DNA of 64,000 bases from CAZOZZ01 sp965247425 (GCA_965247425.1 OZ252023.1:5580001-5644000), one strand, 5' to 3'. Counted from the first letter of the stretch, positions 26,260 through 34,956 are shown. The notes: generated by a model from the letters alone, not told the origin. Program-made: numbers and translations.

Positions 26260-27267
26260 ATGATTAACTTTTTTCTCGCATTCGCCTTGTTCCTTCCCGC
26301 CGCGATCCAGATACCGGATCGAAACCAGATCGCGCCCGGCAGTATCGCGAGAAGTAATGCGGCCGGATTCAGCGTGATCGGGCGTCTCACGTTTGAGGAC
26401 GGCGCCGATCCGTCGATCGTGGATGTCGAACTCCGATCGCCGAACGGGTTGAACACCATCGAGACGAAGCAGGCCACGATGGACGGAATCTTTCAGTTCG
26501 ACGGCGTGGGTCTGGGTCGTTACTTTGTCGTGATTGAGAGCGACCGGTACCAGTGGGTGAAGCACCTGCTGGACGTCGATACGAGAAGCTTCAGCGTGAT
26601 CACGCTCGATCTTTCGCTCTATCCGAAGCCTACGGCAGCGGATGGGACTCCACTCGTCAGTATCGAAGAACTTCGCAGGGACATTCCAGGCGATGCCTTG
26701 AAAAAGTTGGACGAAGCCCGGGAGGAATTCCAGGACGATGATGCGAAGAAAGGAATCGAGCGACTGGAGGAGGCTATTGACATCGCCCCCGACTTCTACG
26801 AGGCGCACCTCGAACTGGGGTACGCGCACCAGCGCGCGAGAAGAACGGAAGAAGCGATTGCCTCGCTCGAGAATGCTTACCAACTGAACCCGACGTCGGC
26901 TGGCGCGACGACATGGCTCGGTCGCTTGTATTTTGAAACGGAAAACTACCCGGCGGCCGTAGAGAGGTTGGTGCAGAGGGTTGATATCGGTAACGCAACC
27001 GCCGACGACTACTTCATCCTCGGCTCGTCTTACTACCGGCTCGCCCAACCCCGGGAAGCCGAGGCCAACCTGCTCCAGGCCGTGATGCTGTCGCCCGGGG
27101 AAGCCGCGGGTGCCCGCTTGCAGCTCTTCAACCTCTACATGAGAACCCGGTTGCCGGCCAAGGCGTTGGAGCAAGTGGAAGCGTATCTCGAAGAGTTTCC
27201 CGATCACCCCAATCATGACGCAATGAAAGAAAGGGCCGACCAGCTCCGAAAGTCGATTCCGAATTGA
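26260..27267 (+). CDS. Secreted TPR protein with carboxypeptidase regulatory-like N-terminal domain
   Basis: A 335-residue protein from ATG at 26260 (26254 is an alternative). A signal peptide is visible (INFFLAFALFLPAAIQ). Residues about 35-120 form a beta-rich domain (IDVELRSPN-type and GIFQFDGVGLGRYFVVIES) like carboxypeptidase regulatory folds. TPR helices fill about 135-330 (YEAHLELGYAHQRARRTEEA, DDYFILGSSYYRLAQPREAE). It probably acts as a periplasmic scaffold. No Shine-Dalgarno is present, in keeping with the promoter position. Confidence 0.78.
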   Translation: MINFFLAFALFLPAAIQIPDRNQIAPGSIARSNAAGFSVIGRLTFEDGADPSIVDVELRSPNGLNTIETKQATMDGIFQFDGVGLGRYFVVIESDRYQWVKHLLDVDTRSFSVITLDLSLYPKPTAADGTPLVSIEELRRDIPGDALKKLDEAREEFQDDDAKKGIERLEEAIDIAPDFYEAHLELGYAHQRARRTEEAIASLENAYQLNPTSAGATTWLGRLYFETENYPAAVERLVQRVDIGNATADDYFILGSSYYRLAQPREAEANLLQAVMLSPGEAAGARLQLFNLYMRTRLPAKALEQVEAYLEEFPDHPNHDAMKERADQLRKSIPN

Positions 27268-27353
27268 ACTCCATCGGATCTCTATGATTCCGTCCGGGGG
27301 GCTGCCCTGCCCCCTTGAGTCCTTACCAACAACCTGATAAGAGAGAAGAGGGA

Positions 27354-27461
27354 TTTCACCGCAGAGGCGCAAAGACGCAGAGGTTTTTCTTTCTGCCGAT
27401 TGGGCGATTTTCCGTACGAAGTTTTTCCCTGCCTCTGCGCCTCCGCGCCTCTGCGGTGAAA
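27354..27461. repeat. Large palindrome with CGCAGAGG repeat arms
   Basis: Arms of 30 bases at 27354-27383 and 27432-27461 match at 27 of 30 positions and enclose a 48-base loop. Each arm is itself built of short CGCAGAGG-like units. It lies upstream of the ABC transporter and would form a long hairpin. Repeats of this wording are seen in many environmental genomes. In-frame extension of the ABC gene through this region is spurious. Confidence 0.75.
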
Positions 27462-27512
27462 ATTCTTTCCTGTCCTGGTTCTCCACAACAAAGAAAAAAG
27501 GGAGAAACTGTC

Positions 27513-28499
27513 ATGTCGCAAATCGTCGTCGAAGACTTGTCGAAAACCTTTCATATCGCGCGCCGCGAACCCGGGCTGTGGGGGAGCGTCAAGGGCCTCG
27601 CGAAGAGGGAATGGCGGGAAGTACGGGCGCTGGATAGCGTCTCCTTTTCGATCGAAAAGGGTGAGATCGTCGGATATATCGGGCCAAACGGTGCCGGAAA
27701 GTCCACGACCGTAAAACTCCTTTCGGGGATTCTGGTTCCCGATTCCGGGTGGGTTTCCGTGATGGGTCGGACTCCCTGGGTGGATCGGGTCGATTACGTC
27801 CGACAGATCGGTGTGGTTTTCGGCCAGCGGACCCAGCTTTGGTGGGACCTTCCCGTCATCGAGTCCTTCGACCTTCTTCGAGACATCTACAGAGTTCCGG
27901 AGACAAAGTACCGTGCCATCCGCGACCGACTGGTCGACACGCTCAACCTGGGTGAACTTCTGGATACGACGGTGCGGCAGTTGTCACTTGGCCAGCGGAC
28001 GCGTTGCGATCTGGCTGCGGCGCTGCTGCATGAGCCGGAATTGTTGTTCCTTGATGAGCCTACGATCGGGCTGGATGCGGTTTCCAAGCTTGCCGTGCGG
28101 GAGTTCATTAAGGGTCTGAACGAACAGCATGGCGTGACGGTTATTCTCACCACCCACGACATGGACGATATCGAGGCGCTCAGTCGTCGGGTTCTCGTCA
28201 TCAACGACGGCACGATCCTTTCGGATGGTACGCTGTCGGAGCTTCGCCGGAGTGTGACGCGGGAAAGATGGCTGACCGTGGACCTGGCCGACGGTACCGC
28301 CCCATCGGAGCTGACCGATCCCGACACCCGACTCATCGGGCGGGACGAGAAACGATTCTGCGTGGCCTTCGATCCGCAACAGATCAGCGTTGCGCATCTA
28401 ATCTCCCGTATCGTCCGCCGCTATCGCGTTCATGATCTGCTTGTCGAGAACCCACCGATCGAAACGATCATTGCAAAGATCTACGCGCAAAGCGCCTAG
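27513..28499 (+). CDS. ABC-2-type transporter ATP-binding protein
   Basis: A 328-residue ATPase that would power an ABC-2-type exporter. Walker A is GPNGAGKSTTVKLLSG near residue 57, the Q-loop region is GVVFGQRTQLWWDLP, the signature is QLSLGQRTRCDLAAALLHEP, and Walker B is LLFLDEPTIGLD. The N-terminal extension before the core (FHIARREPGLWGSVKGL) is typical of the COG4586 type, which pairs with two permeases. ATG at 27513 follows AAGGGAGAAA. The two permease genes follow in order, but the second carries a frameshift. Confidence 0.93.
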   Translation: MSQIVVEDLSKTFHIARREPGLWGSVKGLAKREWREVRALDSVSFSIEKGEIVGYIGPNGAGKSTTVKLLSGILVPDSGWVSVMGRTPWVDRVDYVRQIGVVFGQRTQLWWDLPVIESFDLLRDIYRVPETKYRAIRDRLVDTLNLGELLDTTVRQLSLGQRTRCDLAAALLHEPELLFLDEPTIGLDAVSKLAVREFIKGLNEQHGVTVILTTHDMDDIEALSRRVLVINDGTILSDGTLSELRRSVTRERWLTVDLADGTAPSELTDPDTRLIGRDEKRFCVAFDPQQISVAHLISRIVRRYRVHDLLVENPPIETIIAKIYAQSA

Positions 28500-28518
28500 T
28501 CCGCGCAGGCTCCTTGCC

Positions 28519-29310
28519 ATGAACCCGTACCTGGCAATTCTCTCGTCCCGTTTCCGGACCCTGCTCCAGTACCGTGCGGCTGCGATTGCGGGAATCGGAA
28601 CCCAACTGTTCTTCGGACTCGTCCGCATGATGATTTACGACGGGTTTTACAGCTCATCGACGACGACTCAGCCGATGACGCACGACCAGGTCCTCACCTA
28701 CATCTGGCTCGGCCAGGCGCTGTTGCTGCTGACACTCCTGGCGGTTGATCGCGACGTAGCCGACATGATCCGAACCGGCAACATCGTCTATGAGATGATC
28801 CGACCCGTGGACCTGTATTCGTACTGGTACGCGAGGGCGTTCAGCGGCCGCGCCGCACCGCCGCTGATGCGTTCGGGGCCGATCTTCATAGTCGCCGGTC
28901 TGTTCCTGGGTCTCCAGGCCCCAGTTTCAATGGTGGCCGGAACAGTGTTCCTGCTGTCCGCTTTCCTTGGACTCCTCCTGGCCGCCTCGCTGGTGGCTCT
29001 GATCACGATCTCCATGTTGTGGACCATTTCGGGAGAGGGAGTTTCACGTCTCGCACCGCCGTTGATATTTTTCTTCTCCGGCATCATCATTCCACTCCCC
29101 TTCTTTCCCGAGTGGCTTCAACCGCTCCTCGATTTTCTTCCCTTCCGAGGGTTGATCGACACGCCGTTTCGCCTCTATCTCGGGCACCTCGACGGTGCGG
29201 CGGCGATTGCGGCAGTTGTGCACCAGGTCCTGTGGCTGTCTGTTTTTGTGATCGCGGGGCGCTGGATATTGTCACGTGGCCTCGGTAGGCTCGTTGTCCA
29301 GGGAGGGTGA
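28519..29310 (+). CDS. ABC-2-type transporter permease 1
   Basis: A 263-residue inner-membrane protein with about six hydrophobic segments, for example YIWLGQALLLLTLLAV and IFIVAGLFLGLQAPVS. It fits the COG4587 permease family paired with COG4586 ATPases. ATG at 28519 lies 19 bases after the ATPase stop; an earlier in-frame start at 28432 would overlap that gene and is unlikely. The exported substrate is unknown. Confidence 0.88.
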   Translation: MNPYLAILSSRFRTLLQYRAAAIAGIGTQLFFGLVRMMIYDGFYSSSTTTQPMTHDQVLTYIWLGQALLLLTLLAVDRDVADMIRTGNIVYEMIRPVDLYSYWYARAFSGRAAPPLMRSGPIFIVAGLFLGLQAPVSMVAGTVFLLSAFLGLLLAASLVALITISMLWTISGEGVSRLAPPLIFFFSGIIIPLPFFPEWLQPLLDFLPFRGLIDTPFRLYLGHLDGAAAIAAVVHQVLWLSVFVIAGRWILSRGLGRLVVQGG

Positions 29311-29317
29311 GCGGGGG

Positions 29318-30123
29318 ATGGGTATGAACTCGCTGCGACTTTACTTCCGCTACGTCGACATTTCGTTGCGCAGCCAGATGCAATCCCGCGGGTCTTTTCT
29401 GATTCGTACGTTCTCACACTTTCTCGTAACAGGTGCGGAGTTCCTGGGCTTAGCCGTCCTTTTCCAACGCTTCGGCCAGATCCAGGGCTGGACTCTTCCA
29501 CAGATGGCACTGTTCTACGGCATCATCTCGCTGTCGTTCGCAATCGCCGAGGCGGTGCCGCGCGGATTCGATGCCTTTCCACGACTCATCAAGAGCGGCG
29601 ATTTCGACCGGGTTCTCCTGCCCCCCGCCCGGCCGCCCTCCAGGTCCTTGGCCAGGAATTCCAACTCGAACGGGTCGGACGTTTTGCGCAGGGTTTGATC
29701 GTTCTGCTCTGGGCAGCGGGGAGACTCGACCTGGACTGGACAGTTGCCAACACCACCCTGCTTCTCCTGGCCATAGCCGGCGGTGCGTGCCTGTTTTCGG
29801 GTCTGTTCGTTTTGCAGGCGACGATCTGCTTCTGGACCGTCGAATCGATCGAGATCGTCAACGTTACAACGTATGGTGGCGTCGAGGCCGCCCAGTTTCC
29901 CCTGACGATTTACCGACCGTGGTTTCGTGCGATCTTCATCTTCGTGATCCCTCTGGCGACAATCAACTACTTTCCGGCGCACGCGATCCTCGGCCTGGAC
30001 GATGTTCTGGGTTCCACGCGGCTAATTCAGTGGCTGTCTCCCCTGGGTGGCGTCATCTTCCTCCTTGTGAGCCTCGGGTTCTGGCGATTTGGAGTGAAGC
30101 ACTACACTTCGACGGGAAGTTAG
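29318..30123 (+). pseudogene. ABC-2-type transporter permease 2, frameshifted
   Basis: Two overlapping open frames together make a full COG3694-type permease. The first, from ATG at 29318, is good to DFDRVLL near 29620 and then turns into Arg/Ser-rich nonsense ending at 29698. The second frame continues the homologous sequence from about 29635 (ALQVLGQEFQLERVGRFAQG) through hydrophobic segments to 30123. The break lies in a C-rich run at about 29620-29635, and one added base restores the frame. It may be a real mutation that disables the exporter, or a sequencing or assembly error. Confidence 0.8.
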
Positions 30124-30363
30124 TCCCTTGGGAACTGCTTCTCGTCATCTCACTCTCGACCCAGCGTCCGACGCAGTTCCTCCACCTATCGAGGGGACAG
30201 GCTCTTGACTGTGGCTTGTCTTGTCTGGCGGGCGGCAAGGGACGGCCACCCCGACACGCTGTCCTGTATGGGGGAAGCGGCCGTCGAGGGCATCCAAACA
30301 GTCACTTGGTTGAACGCCATACTCCCACGTCACGTGCTATGATTTCGATGAGGTATCTTTCCA

Positions 30364-30582
30364 TTGGACAGTAGGAAAGTCATAGTCGTTGTTGCCGTTG
30401 CGGCCCTTCTGCTCGCTGTCGTCCCAAGTCTTGATGCCGACGTTCTATGTGCCGTTCTAGCCCTCGCTTTTTGCTTTTTCACCGCAGCCAGTTTCGTCCG
30501 CTACAGACAAACAGATGATGATGCGGACTACACTTTCCCGTTCCACATATCTTCCGGTCCCCGAGCCCCTCCGATCTCGTAA
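30364..30582 (+). CDS. Possible small two-helix membrane protein
   Basis: Seventy-two residues from a TTG start, with GAGG about ten bases upstream. Two hydrophobic stretches (VIVVVAVAALLLAVV and VLCAVLALAFCFFTAASFV) are joined by a short acidic turn, then an acidic polar tail. No family is recognised. It could equally be a chance frame in a decayed region. Confidence 0.3.
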   Translation: MDSRKVIVVVAVAALLLAVVPSLDADVLCAVLALAFCFFTAASFVRYRQTDDDADYTFPFHISSGPRAPPIS

Positions 30583-30740
30583 ACCTGCCCGCTGACCCGT
30601 AGACGCCGTTCAGATCAACTCGCAAAACTGCATCCGTGGCCCACGCACCACACGTCGTATTGCAGTGCTGGAGAGATTCATGTTTCTAAAAACGACATCT
30701 CAAGACCATAGTGCTCTTCACGCTACTCCAATTAGGGACA

Positions 30741-30866
30741 ATGATTGGAATCCCGTTTCGCCCTGAAGACATCGAACAACTGTTGAGTAAATCGCGCTTA
30801 GCCAGGGCAGAAGGAGCCCAACGGAAGGAACACCGTGAGCGAGAAAAAGGCTCGGGGGAGAGTTAG
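30741..30866 (+). CDS. Possible short peptide gene
   Basis: An ATG at 30741, three bases after AGGGA-like sequence, opens a 41-codon frame. Its product (starting MIGIPFRPEDIEQLLSKSRL) has natural-looking helical composition followed by a highly charged tail. I know no family for it. It may be the remnant of a larger gene. Confidence 0.22.
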   Translation: MIGIPFRPEDIEQLLSKSRLARAEGAQRKEHREREKGSGES

Positions 30867-31055
30867 CTTAGCCAGACCGTCCTCGGTTTCGAATTCGCGC
30901 GGTTCGTGGCTCGAGGGTTCGTGTGGCTCGGCGCTGGTTTTTCCCTCCTTGCTGATCCAGATAACGATCGCGTTCCCTTCGCCCCGCGTTCGAACCGGAT
31001 GCGCCACTGTTCGGGTGCGCCCACAAGCACTGGAGTCTATCAAAACCGAACACTA

Positions 31056-31103
31056 GGGAGTCGGAGGTCCGGGGTCCGGATCTCGGACTCCCGACCTGAA
31101 CCA
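31056..31103. repeat. Extragenic hairpin with GGGAGTC arms
   Basis: GGGAGTCGGAGGTCC pairs with GGATCTCGGACTCCC at 13 of 15 positions, giving a compact hairpin. Similar wording appears in inverted form at about 6090-6130, so this looks like a dispersed repeat. It lies right beside the stop of the 31104 minus-strand gene. Confidence 0.45.
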
Positions 31104-31409
31104 TCACCCCCACTTCTTTCCGAGTTCCTCGAGTCCAGCCTCCTGGAGACCTTCCGGGCTCATCACAATCCGAAAATTGCAGTCCGCGTTGAAGTTCAGA
31201 AACCAGGGCTCCGCAATTGAAGGAATGTCGGATTCCTTTTCCACGTTCACGATCAAAGTTGCCCCACGGTGGCCGTTACGATTCGTAAAGTATGTGGCCT
31301 CCGGTTTCAGGTCTTCCATGATGCGCCCCATTATCTCTCCGGCGGTGTTGTTGCGGACCAACGTGTTAAAGGGTTCGTGGGGAATGTCGATGTCAAACAG
31401 TAAACGCAT
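31104..31409 (-). CDS. Small hypothetical protein, dimeric alpha/beta-barrel type
   Basis: A 101-residue protein beginning MRLLFDIDIPHEPFNTLVRN, with AAG GAG upstream of the ATG. The pattern (LIVNVEKESDIPSIAEPWF and the following FNADCNFRIVMSPE) suggests a ferredoxin-like or ABM-type fold as in muconolactone-isomerase-like proteins. I do not know its function. It lies 34 bases downstream of the DUF5808-type gene on the same strand. Confidence 0.65.
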   Translation of the reverse strand: MRLLFDIDIPHEPFNTLVRNNTAGEIMGRIMEDLKPEATYFTNRNGHRGATLIVNVEKESDIPSIAEPWFLNFNADCNFRIVMSPEGLQEAGLEELGKKWG

Positions 31410-31443
31410 TGTGATTCTCCTTCGTCAGTATCGTTTTTGTGGT

Positions 31444-31752
31444 TCATCGGGGACGGTTTGCTTCCCAGTGGATCAGGAAGCAAAGCATCACCACGACCAA
31501 CACGAACGTTGACACGGTCCAGACCCCACTCTCCGGAAGCTCCATGAACAGCAGGAACAGAAACGGCGCCAGTAACGCCGCGAGGGTCGCGATCAACACC
31601 GGAACGGCCGCCTTGTGAGCGAAGTTCATACCCGCCCCGGTCCAGCGAATCCGCAACGGCACGATGACCCGCCGATCAGCCGGGCAGTTGTAGATCGGTC
31701 CCCGCCAGTACTTCGGGTTGCGCCAGAGCCCGTCGATTTCTTCCCTGGTCAT
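31444..31752 (-). CDS. DUF5808-type small membrane protein
   Basis: A 102-residue protein. The N-terminal half shows the pattern expected of DUF5808 domains: LWRNPKYWRGPIYNCPADRR followed by VIVPLRIRWTGAGMNFAH. Two hydrophobic segments follow (VPVLIATLAALLAPFLFLLF and the later VSTFVLVVVMLCFLI). Its role is unknown; it probably sits in the inner membrane. GGAGA lies before the ATG. Confidence 0.7.
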   Translation of the reverse strand: MTREEIDGLWRNPKYWRGPIYNCPADRRVIVPLRIRWTGAGMNFAHKAAVPVLIATLAALLAPFLFLLFMELPESGVWTVSTFVLVVVMLCFLIHWEANRPR

Positions 31753-31803
31753 CTTGTCTCCAGCTTCTAACAGTATCGCTATATCTGGCGGGGACCACTA
31801 GCT

Positions 31804-32655
31804 TCACCGAACTGGTTTTCGCCAGTTCGTGTCGAAACCAAACTCCGCAAGTATTCGATTGCCCTCCCGGGAGTACCCGCCGACACCCTCGACACCGTGG
31901 GAATCATCTCCGGGCACAACGGAGATATCCAACTCCAGAGCTCTTCTTAGGATCGTCGGGGCCACGTAGGGCTCCTTTTGGCCCTTCGAAATGGCGCGGC
32001 CGTTGAAGTCGAGGATCAGGTCCAGTTCGGCGATCGCCCGGAGATTGCGCTCCACCCGTTCCCGTATCCCCGCCCGTCCGAGACGTTCGGTATAGTCCGG
32101 GTCAAACATACGGATCAGGTCAAAGTGCCCGACGACTGCCGGGCGCAGTGCGCGGATCATTTCGTACTGTTGATCGAAGTAGGCGCAGTACAACTCATCG
32201 ACCCCGCCCACCGCCCGCACGGACTCTTCGAATACCCCGTTCGATACGTCAATGGCCGTGTCGCCGACGTGATGCACAGATCCGACGATGTAGTCCGGTT
32301 TGAACTCCTCGACGAGATCCCTGACGAAAGGCTGGTACCCCGTGCAGGTTTCAGTTTCGAAGCCAACGAAGATTTCGATGTCCCGGGCATACTTGCGCTG
32401 AAGAGCCCGGCCGGCAGCGATGTATTTGGCGAACCGTGCGCGCATCCCGGCAGCATCGATGCCGGCTGCCTGTTCTTCATCATGCACCAGCTTGTCGTCC
32501 ACAGCCGGCATGTGTTCGGTAAGCCCAACCCAGGAAAACCCCCGATCGATATAAGCCACGACGACTTCTTCGAGCGTGTCCCGGGCGTGGCTGCAGAACT
32601 CGGCGCTGTGGCCGCCGTGGACGGAGACCAGCGCGACCTCGGTATCGTCAATCAT
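31804..32655 (-). CDS. PHP-domain phosphatase, histidinol-phosphatase-like
   Basis: A 283-residue PHP-family phosphoesterase that uses metal ions held by His and Asp residues. The first motif is SVHGGHSAEFCSHA near residue 11, and GLTEHMPAV, IVGSVHHVGD and AVVGHFDLIRMF carry further ligands. VVPGDDSHGVEGVG supplies the C-terminal ones. The size and order match HisK-type histidinol phosphatases, but no other histidine genes are near, so the substrate is uncertain. The ATG lies 14 bases after the stop of the preceding gene. Confidence 0.85.
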   Translation of the reverse strand: MIDDTEVALVSVHGGHSAEFCSHARDTLEEVVVAYIDRGFSWVGLTEHMPAVDDKLVHDEEQAAGIDAAGMRARFAKYIAAGRALQRKYARDIEIFVGFETETCTGYQPFVRDLVEEFKPDYIVGSVHHVGDTAIDVSNGVFEESVRAVGGVDELYCAYFDQQYEMIRALRPAVVGHFDLIRMFDPDYTERLGRAGIRERVERNLRAIAELDLILDFNGRAISKGQKEPYVAPTILRRALELDISVVPGDDSHGVEGVGGYSREGNRILAEFGFDTNWRKPVR

Positions 32656-32669
32656 TCGCTAGCGGTGCT

Positions 32670-32981
32670 TCAAGAGACGGCTTCGTACAGGGAATCCGAA
32701 ACACTTGTTCCGATGAAAAGCCCCTGTTCTCGTACTTCCGCCAGGAGCTCCTGGTAGTCCTCGTCCGCCTCGATTTTCTTTATCGTTCGGTCGTAGGCTG
32801 CAAGTGAATCATATGTGGACACCCAGTGGATCTGGTACACCGGTCCGCCCACGTTGCGAACGACCTGCACATTCGCCCCCTCGAAAGTCTTGTTGAGGTA
32901 GACGGCGGCCTTGACCCCCCATGCAAATGCTTCCGAAGCCTTTCCGTCGTGGATGTTTGCTGTTCGGACCCATGTAATCAT
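32670..32981 (-). CDS. NIPSNAP/ABM-like small protein
   Basis: A 103-residue protein beginning ITWVRTANIHDGKASEAFAW with GAGGAG before the ATG. VQVVRNVGGPVYQIHWVSTY and DSLAAYDRTIKKIEADEDYQ fit the dimeric alpha/beta-barrel folds of NIPSNAP and antibiotic monooxygenase-like proteins. No catalytic residue is obvious. It precedes the PHP gene by 14 bases and is probably co-transcribed with it. Confidence 0.68.
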   Translation of the reverse strand: MITWVRTANIHDGKASEAFAWGVKAAVYLNKTFEGANVQVVRNVGGPVYQIHWVSTYDSLAAYDRTIKKIEADEDYQELLAEVREQGLFIGTSVSDSLYEAVS

Positions 32982-33132
32982 TTTCTCTCCTCAGTTGATT
33001 GCACCTGGAGTTGGCGCAGTGAACAACGCCGTCCTTTCGCGACCTGTGAGTCGTAGCGTTCGTGTGACGATCATACCGTTCGGCCCCGGCGGACACAAAT
33101 TGGATTTACGTCCAAGACCGCAAGCGGCTCTT

Positions 33133-33160
33133 TCGACACGACAGGTCTTTCGACTACGAT
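33133..33160 (+). promoter_or_regulatory. Promoter directly upstream of the FMN-binding-like gene
   Basis: TCGACA at 33133-33138 (five of six to consensus) and TACGAT at 33155-33160 are 16 bases apart. Transcription would begin at about the ATG itself (33167), and there is no Shine-Dalgarno, so a leaderless message is predicted. Confidence 0.4.
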
Positions 33161-33166
33161 ATCCGT

Positions 33167-33865
33167 ATGACTGAACAGAAGGATCACCTTTCAGGCGAAC
33201 TCCGGACTTTACGGACGACACTGGGCCGACTTCCAGAAAGGGGAGCCCACGACTTTGCGACCGTGGCGCGAATTCTGGACGCGGCCTTCCTCTGTCACAT
33301 CGGGTTCGCGATCGACGGCGAGCCCTACGTCGTTCCTACCGGTTATGCTCGTGACGGTCGTCGACTGTATATCCATGGATCCGCCGCCAGCAGAATGTTG
33401 AAGGCATTGACCGAAGGGATTCCGGTGTGTTGTACGGTTACATTGTTGGACGGGTTGGTCCTGGCGCGCTCCGCTTTTCATCATTCCATAAACTACCGTT
33501 CCGTGATGATCTTCGGAAGAGCATCCCTCGTGCCCGAGGACGACAAGCTCCGTGTCCTTCGACTGCTCTCCGAACACTTCGTACGGGGCCGATGGACCGA
33601 CGTGCGTCCCCCTAACGAACAGGAGATGAAGGCGACGGCGGTCCTCGAACTCAGCCTGGAGGAAGCTTCAGCCAAGATCCGACAAGGTCCACCGGTCGAT
33701 GACGAGGCGGATTACGCGTTGGAGTGCTGGGCCGGCGAACTCCCGTTGGAGCAGCAATCGGGGGAGCCGGTTCGAGATCCGCGTCTTGCTTCAGGTACCG
33801 AACTGCCCGAGTATCTCCGGGACTGTCGTTGGCCTCGATCAGGCCAGGCTCCTACTCTGGACTAG
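33167..33865 (+). CDS. Pyridoxamine 5'-phosphate oxidase-family (FMN-binding split-barrel) protein
   Basis: A 232-residue protein of the split-barrel flavin-binding fold. Recognisable parts are AAFLCHIGFAIDGEPYVVPT, then GRRLYIHGSAASRMLKAL and FHHSINYRSVMIFGRA, typical of NimA-like or PNPOx-like proteins. The C-terminal third is extended and acidic. Its substrate is unknown; relatives reduce nitro compounds or bind flavins and heme. It ends exactly where the convergent GNAT gene stops, with no gap. Confidence 0.85.
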   Translation: MTEQKDHLSGELRTLRTTLGRLPERGAHDFATVARILDAAFLCHIGFAIDGEPYVVPTGYARDGRRLYIHGSAASRMLKALTEGIPVCCTVTLLDGLVLARSAFHHSINYRSVMIFGRASLVPEDDKLRVLRLLSEHFVRGRWTDVRPPNEQEMKATAVLELSLEEASAKIRQGPPVDDEADYALECWAGELPLEQQSGEPVRDPRLASGTELPEYLRDCRWPRSGQAPTLD

Positions 33866-34474
33866 CTAGTGAAGATCGATTTCCTTCCCGGCCACGTCAA
33901 AGGCCTGAATCTGGCTCGATGACGCCGGGCTTCCGGGATAGTCCTTTCTCGATATTGTCCAGATCATCGTATCCCGCGGCCCGTTTGCATGAGCCGTTTC
34001 GGTGAATCGGCAGCCAAACCCCAGCTTCCGTGGGATCGCGGCGCTGGCAGCGTTGTGCTGGTCGCAATGGATCTCAACGCGTTCAACCTCGTCGATTTCC
34101 ATCGCGACCCTGGTGAGCGCGCCGCTCAGTTCGGTTGCGATCCCCTGGTTGATGTAATCCTTGTGAACCCAGTAACCGATTTCACGAACGCCTTCACCGA
34201 GTCGGGTATGCAGGCCCGTCCCGCCGATCACCCTGGTTTCCTCGCGGTCGAAGACGCCGTAGACAAAGTCCCGGCCATGGTCGAAATCGGCCTTGAAACG
34301 CCTCAGGCGAACGATTTTGGCTTCAACTTCTTGAGGCTCGTTTGCGGCCCATGGCATCCAGGGGCGGAGGTGTTCGAGGCTTTCGTCGATTGCGCTCTTA
34401 AGTAAAGCGGCGTCGGCCGGAGTCCAGCACCGAAGCACCAGCCGGCGGGTGTGTATGCGGTACGCGGGGCCCAT
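33866..34474 (-). CDS. GNAT-family acetyltransferase, RimJ/RimL type
   Basis: A 202-residue protein. IHTRRLVLRCWTPADAALL and PWMPWA at the N-terminus, and EIGYWVHKDYINQGIATELS (the acetyl-CoA loop) near residue 105, fit the ribosomal-protein N-acetyltransferase branch. VERVEIHCDQHNAASAAIPR and LGF follow. The usual role is acetylating a protein N-terminus or amine. AGGTAGGG precedes the ATG. The stop abuts the stop of the convergent FMN-binding gene. Confidence 0.87.
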   Translation of the reverse strand: MGPAYRIHTRRLVLRCWTPADAALLKSAIDESLEHLRPWMPWAANEPQEVEAKIVRLRRFKADFDHGRDFVYGVFDREETRVIGGTGLHTRLGEGVREIGYWVHKDYINQGIATELSGALTRVAMEIDEVERVEIHCDQHNAASAAIPRKLGFGCRFTETAHANGPRDTMIWTISRKDYPGSPASSSQIQAFDVAGKEIDLH

Positions 34475-34503
34475 ACCCTACCTCGATATCGTCCAACGCG
34501 ATG

Positions 34504-34956
34504 TCAAACGCGATGATAGTCGCCCTGCCAATCCTTGACCATTTTCTTGATCGGTGTCGCGTCCTGGATATCTTCGTCAAGTACCTTCCGAATCAGTTCA
34601 GGCATTTCCGCGTCGGAGGCGAAGCGCAATCCGACCATTTGCTTGATCGTCAAGTCCTGGATTTTGCCGAGGTCTTCAGTCGGGAGAAGGTTTTCCAGGC
34701 GTGCTCGCATCTCGGTCCGAATGATGCGGTCCTGCAGTCTGACGGCGTATCCCCTCAGGAGGGCCAATCCCAGAAGTCCACCGAACCCGTTCAGTAAAAC
34801 TCCTCCACCTATGAGATAGGCGCCAGCCGCGGAGTTCATCATGATCATGCCCGTAGCCGCAGACAGGGTGCCGGCAAGAATCAGTAACGCCGTAAAGAAC
34901 CAGGGTTTGGGCAGGAACGTATGGTTGTCGAAATTCTGCGGAATCTGGTCTGTCAC
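34504..34956 (-). CDS. DUF6526-type membrane protein
   Basis: A 150-residue protein from GTG at 34956, chosen because AAGGAGG lies four bases before it; an open frame reaching back to 35058 lacks such a site. IPQNFDNHTFLPKPWFF near the start and two hydrophobic helices (FTALLILAGTLSAATGMI, AAGAYLIGGGVLLNGFGGLL) match the DUF6526 pattern. The C-terminal half is charged and helical. Function unknown; probably an inner-membrane protein. It lies 29 bases upstream of the GNAT gene on the same strand. Confidence 0.72.
   Translation of the reverse strand: MTDQIPQNFDNHTFLPKPWFFTALLILAGTLSAATGMIMMNSAAGAYLIGGGVLLNGFGGLLGLALLRGYAVRLQDRIIRTEMRARLENLLPTEDLGKIQDLTIKQMVGLRFASDAEMPELIRKVLDEDIQDATPIKKMVKDWQGDYHRV

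Larger units (their letters stand above)
30124..31103. other. Gene-poor stretch after the frameshifted permease
   Basis: Nearly 1 kb holds no confident gene. Two short plus-strand candidates (30364-30582 and 30741-30866) and a repeat hairpin at 31056-31103 are listed separately. Other open frames here are rich in Arg, Ser and Pro and lack ribosome binding sites. The stretch may be a decayed region linked to loss of the neighbouring exporter. Confidence 0.5.

Noticed and set aside
26251..27486. A 411-codon open frame antisense to the TPR protein
   Set aside because: It runs through the palindromic repeat at 27354-27461 and mirrors the plus-strand gene.
27315..27512. Upstream extension of the ABC ATPase through the palindrome
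   Set aside because: It translates repeat DNA; ATG at 27513 has a good ribosome binding site and the normal family N-terminus.
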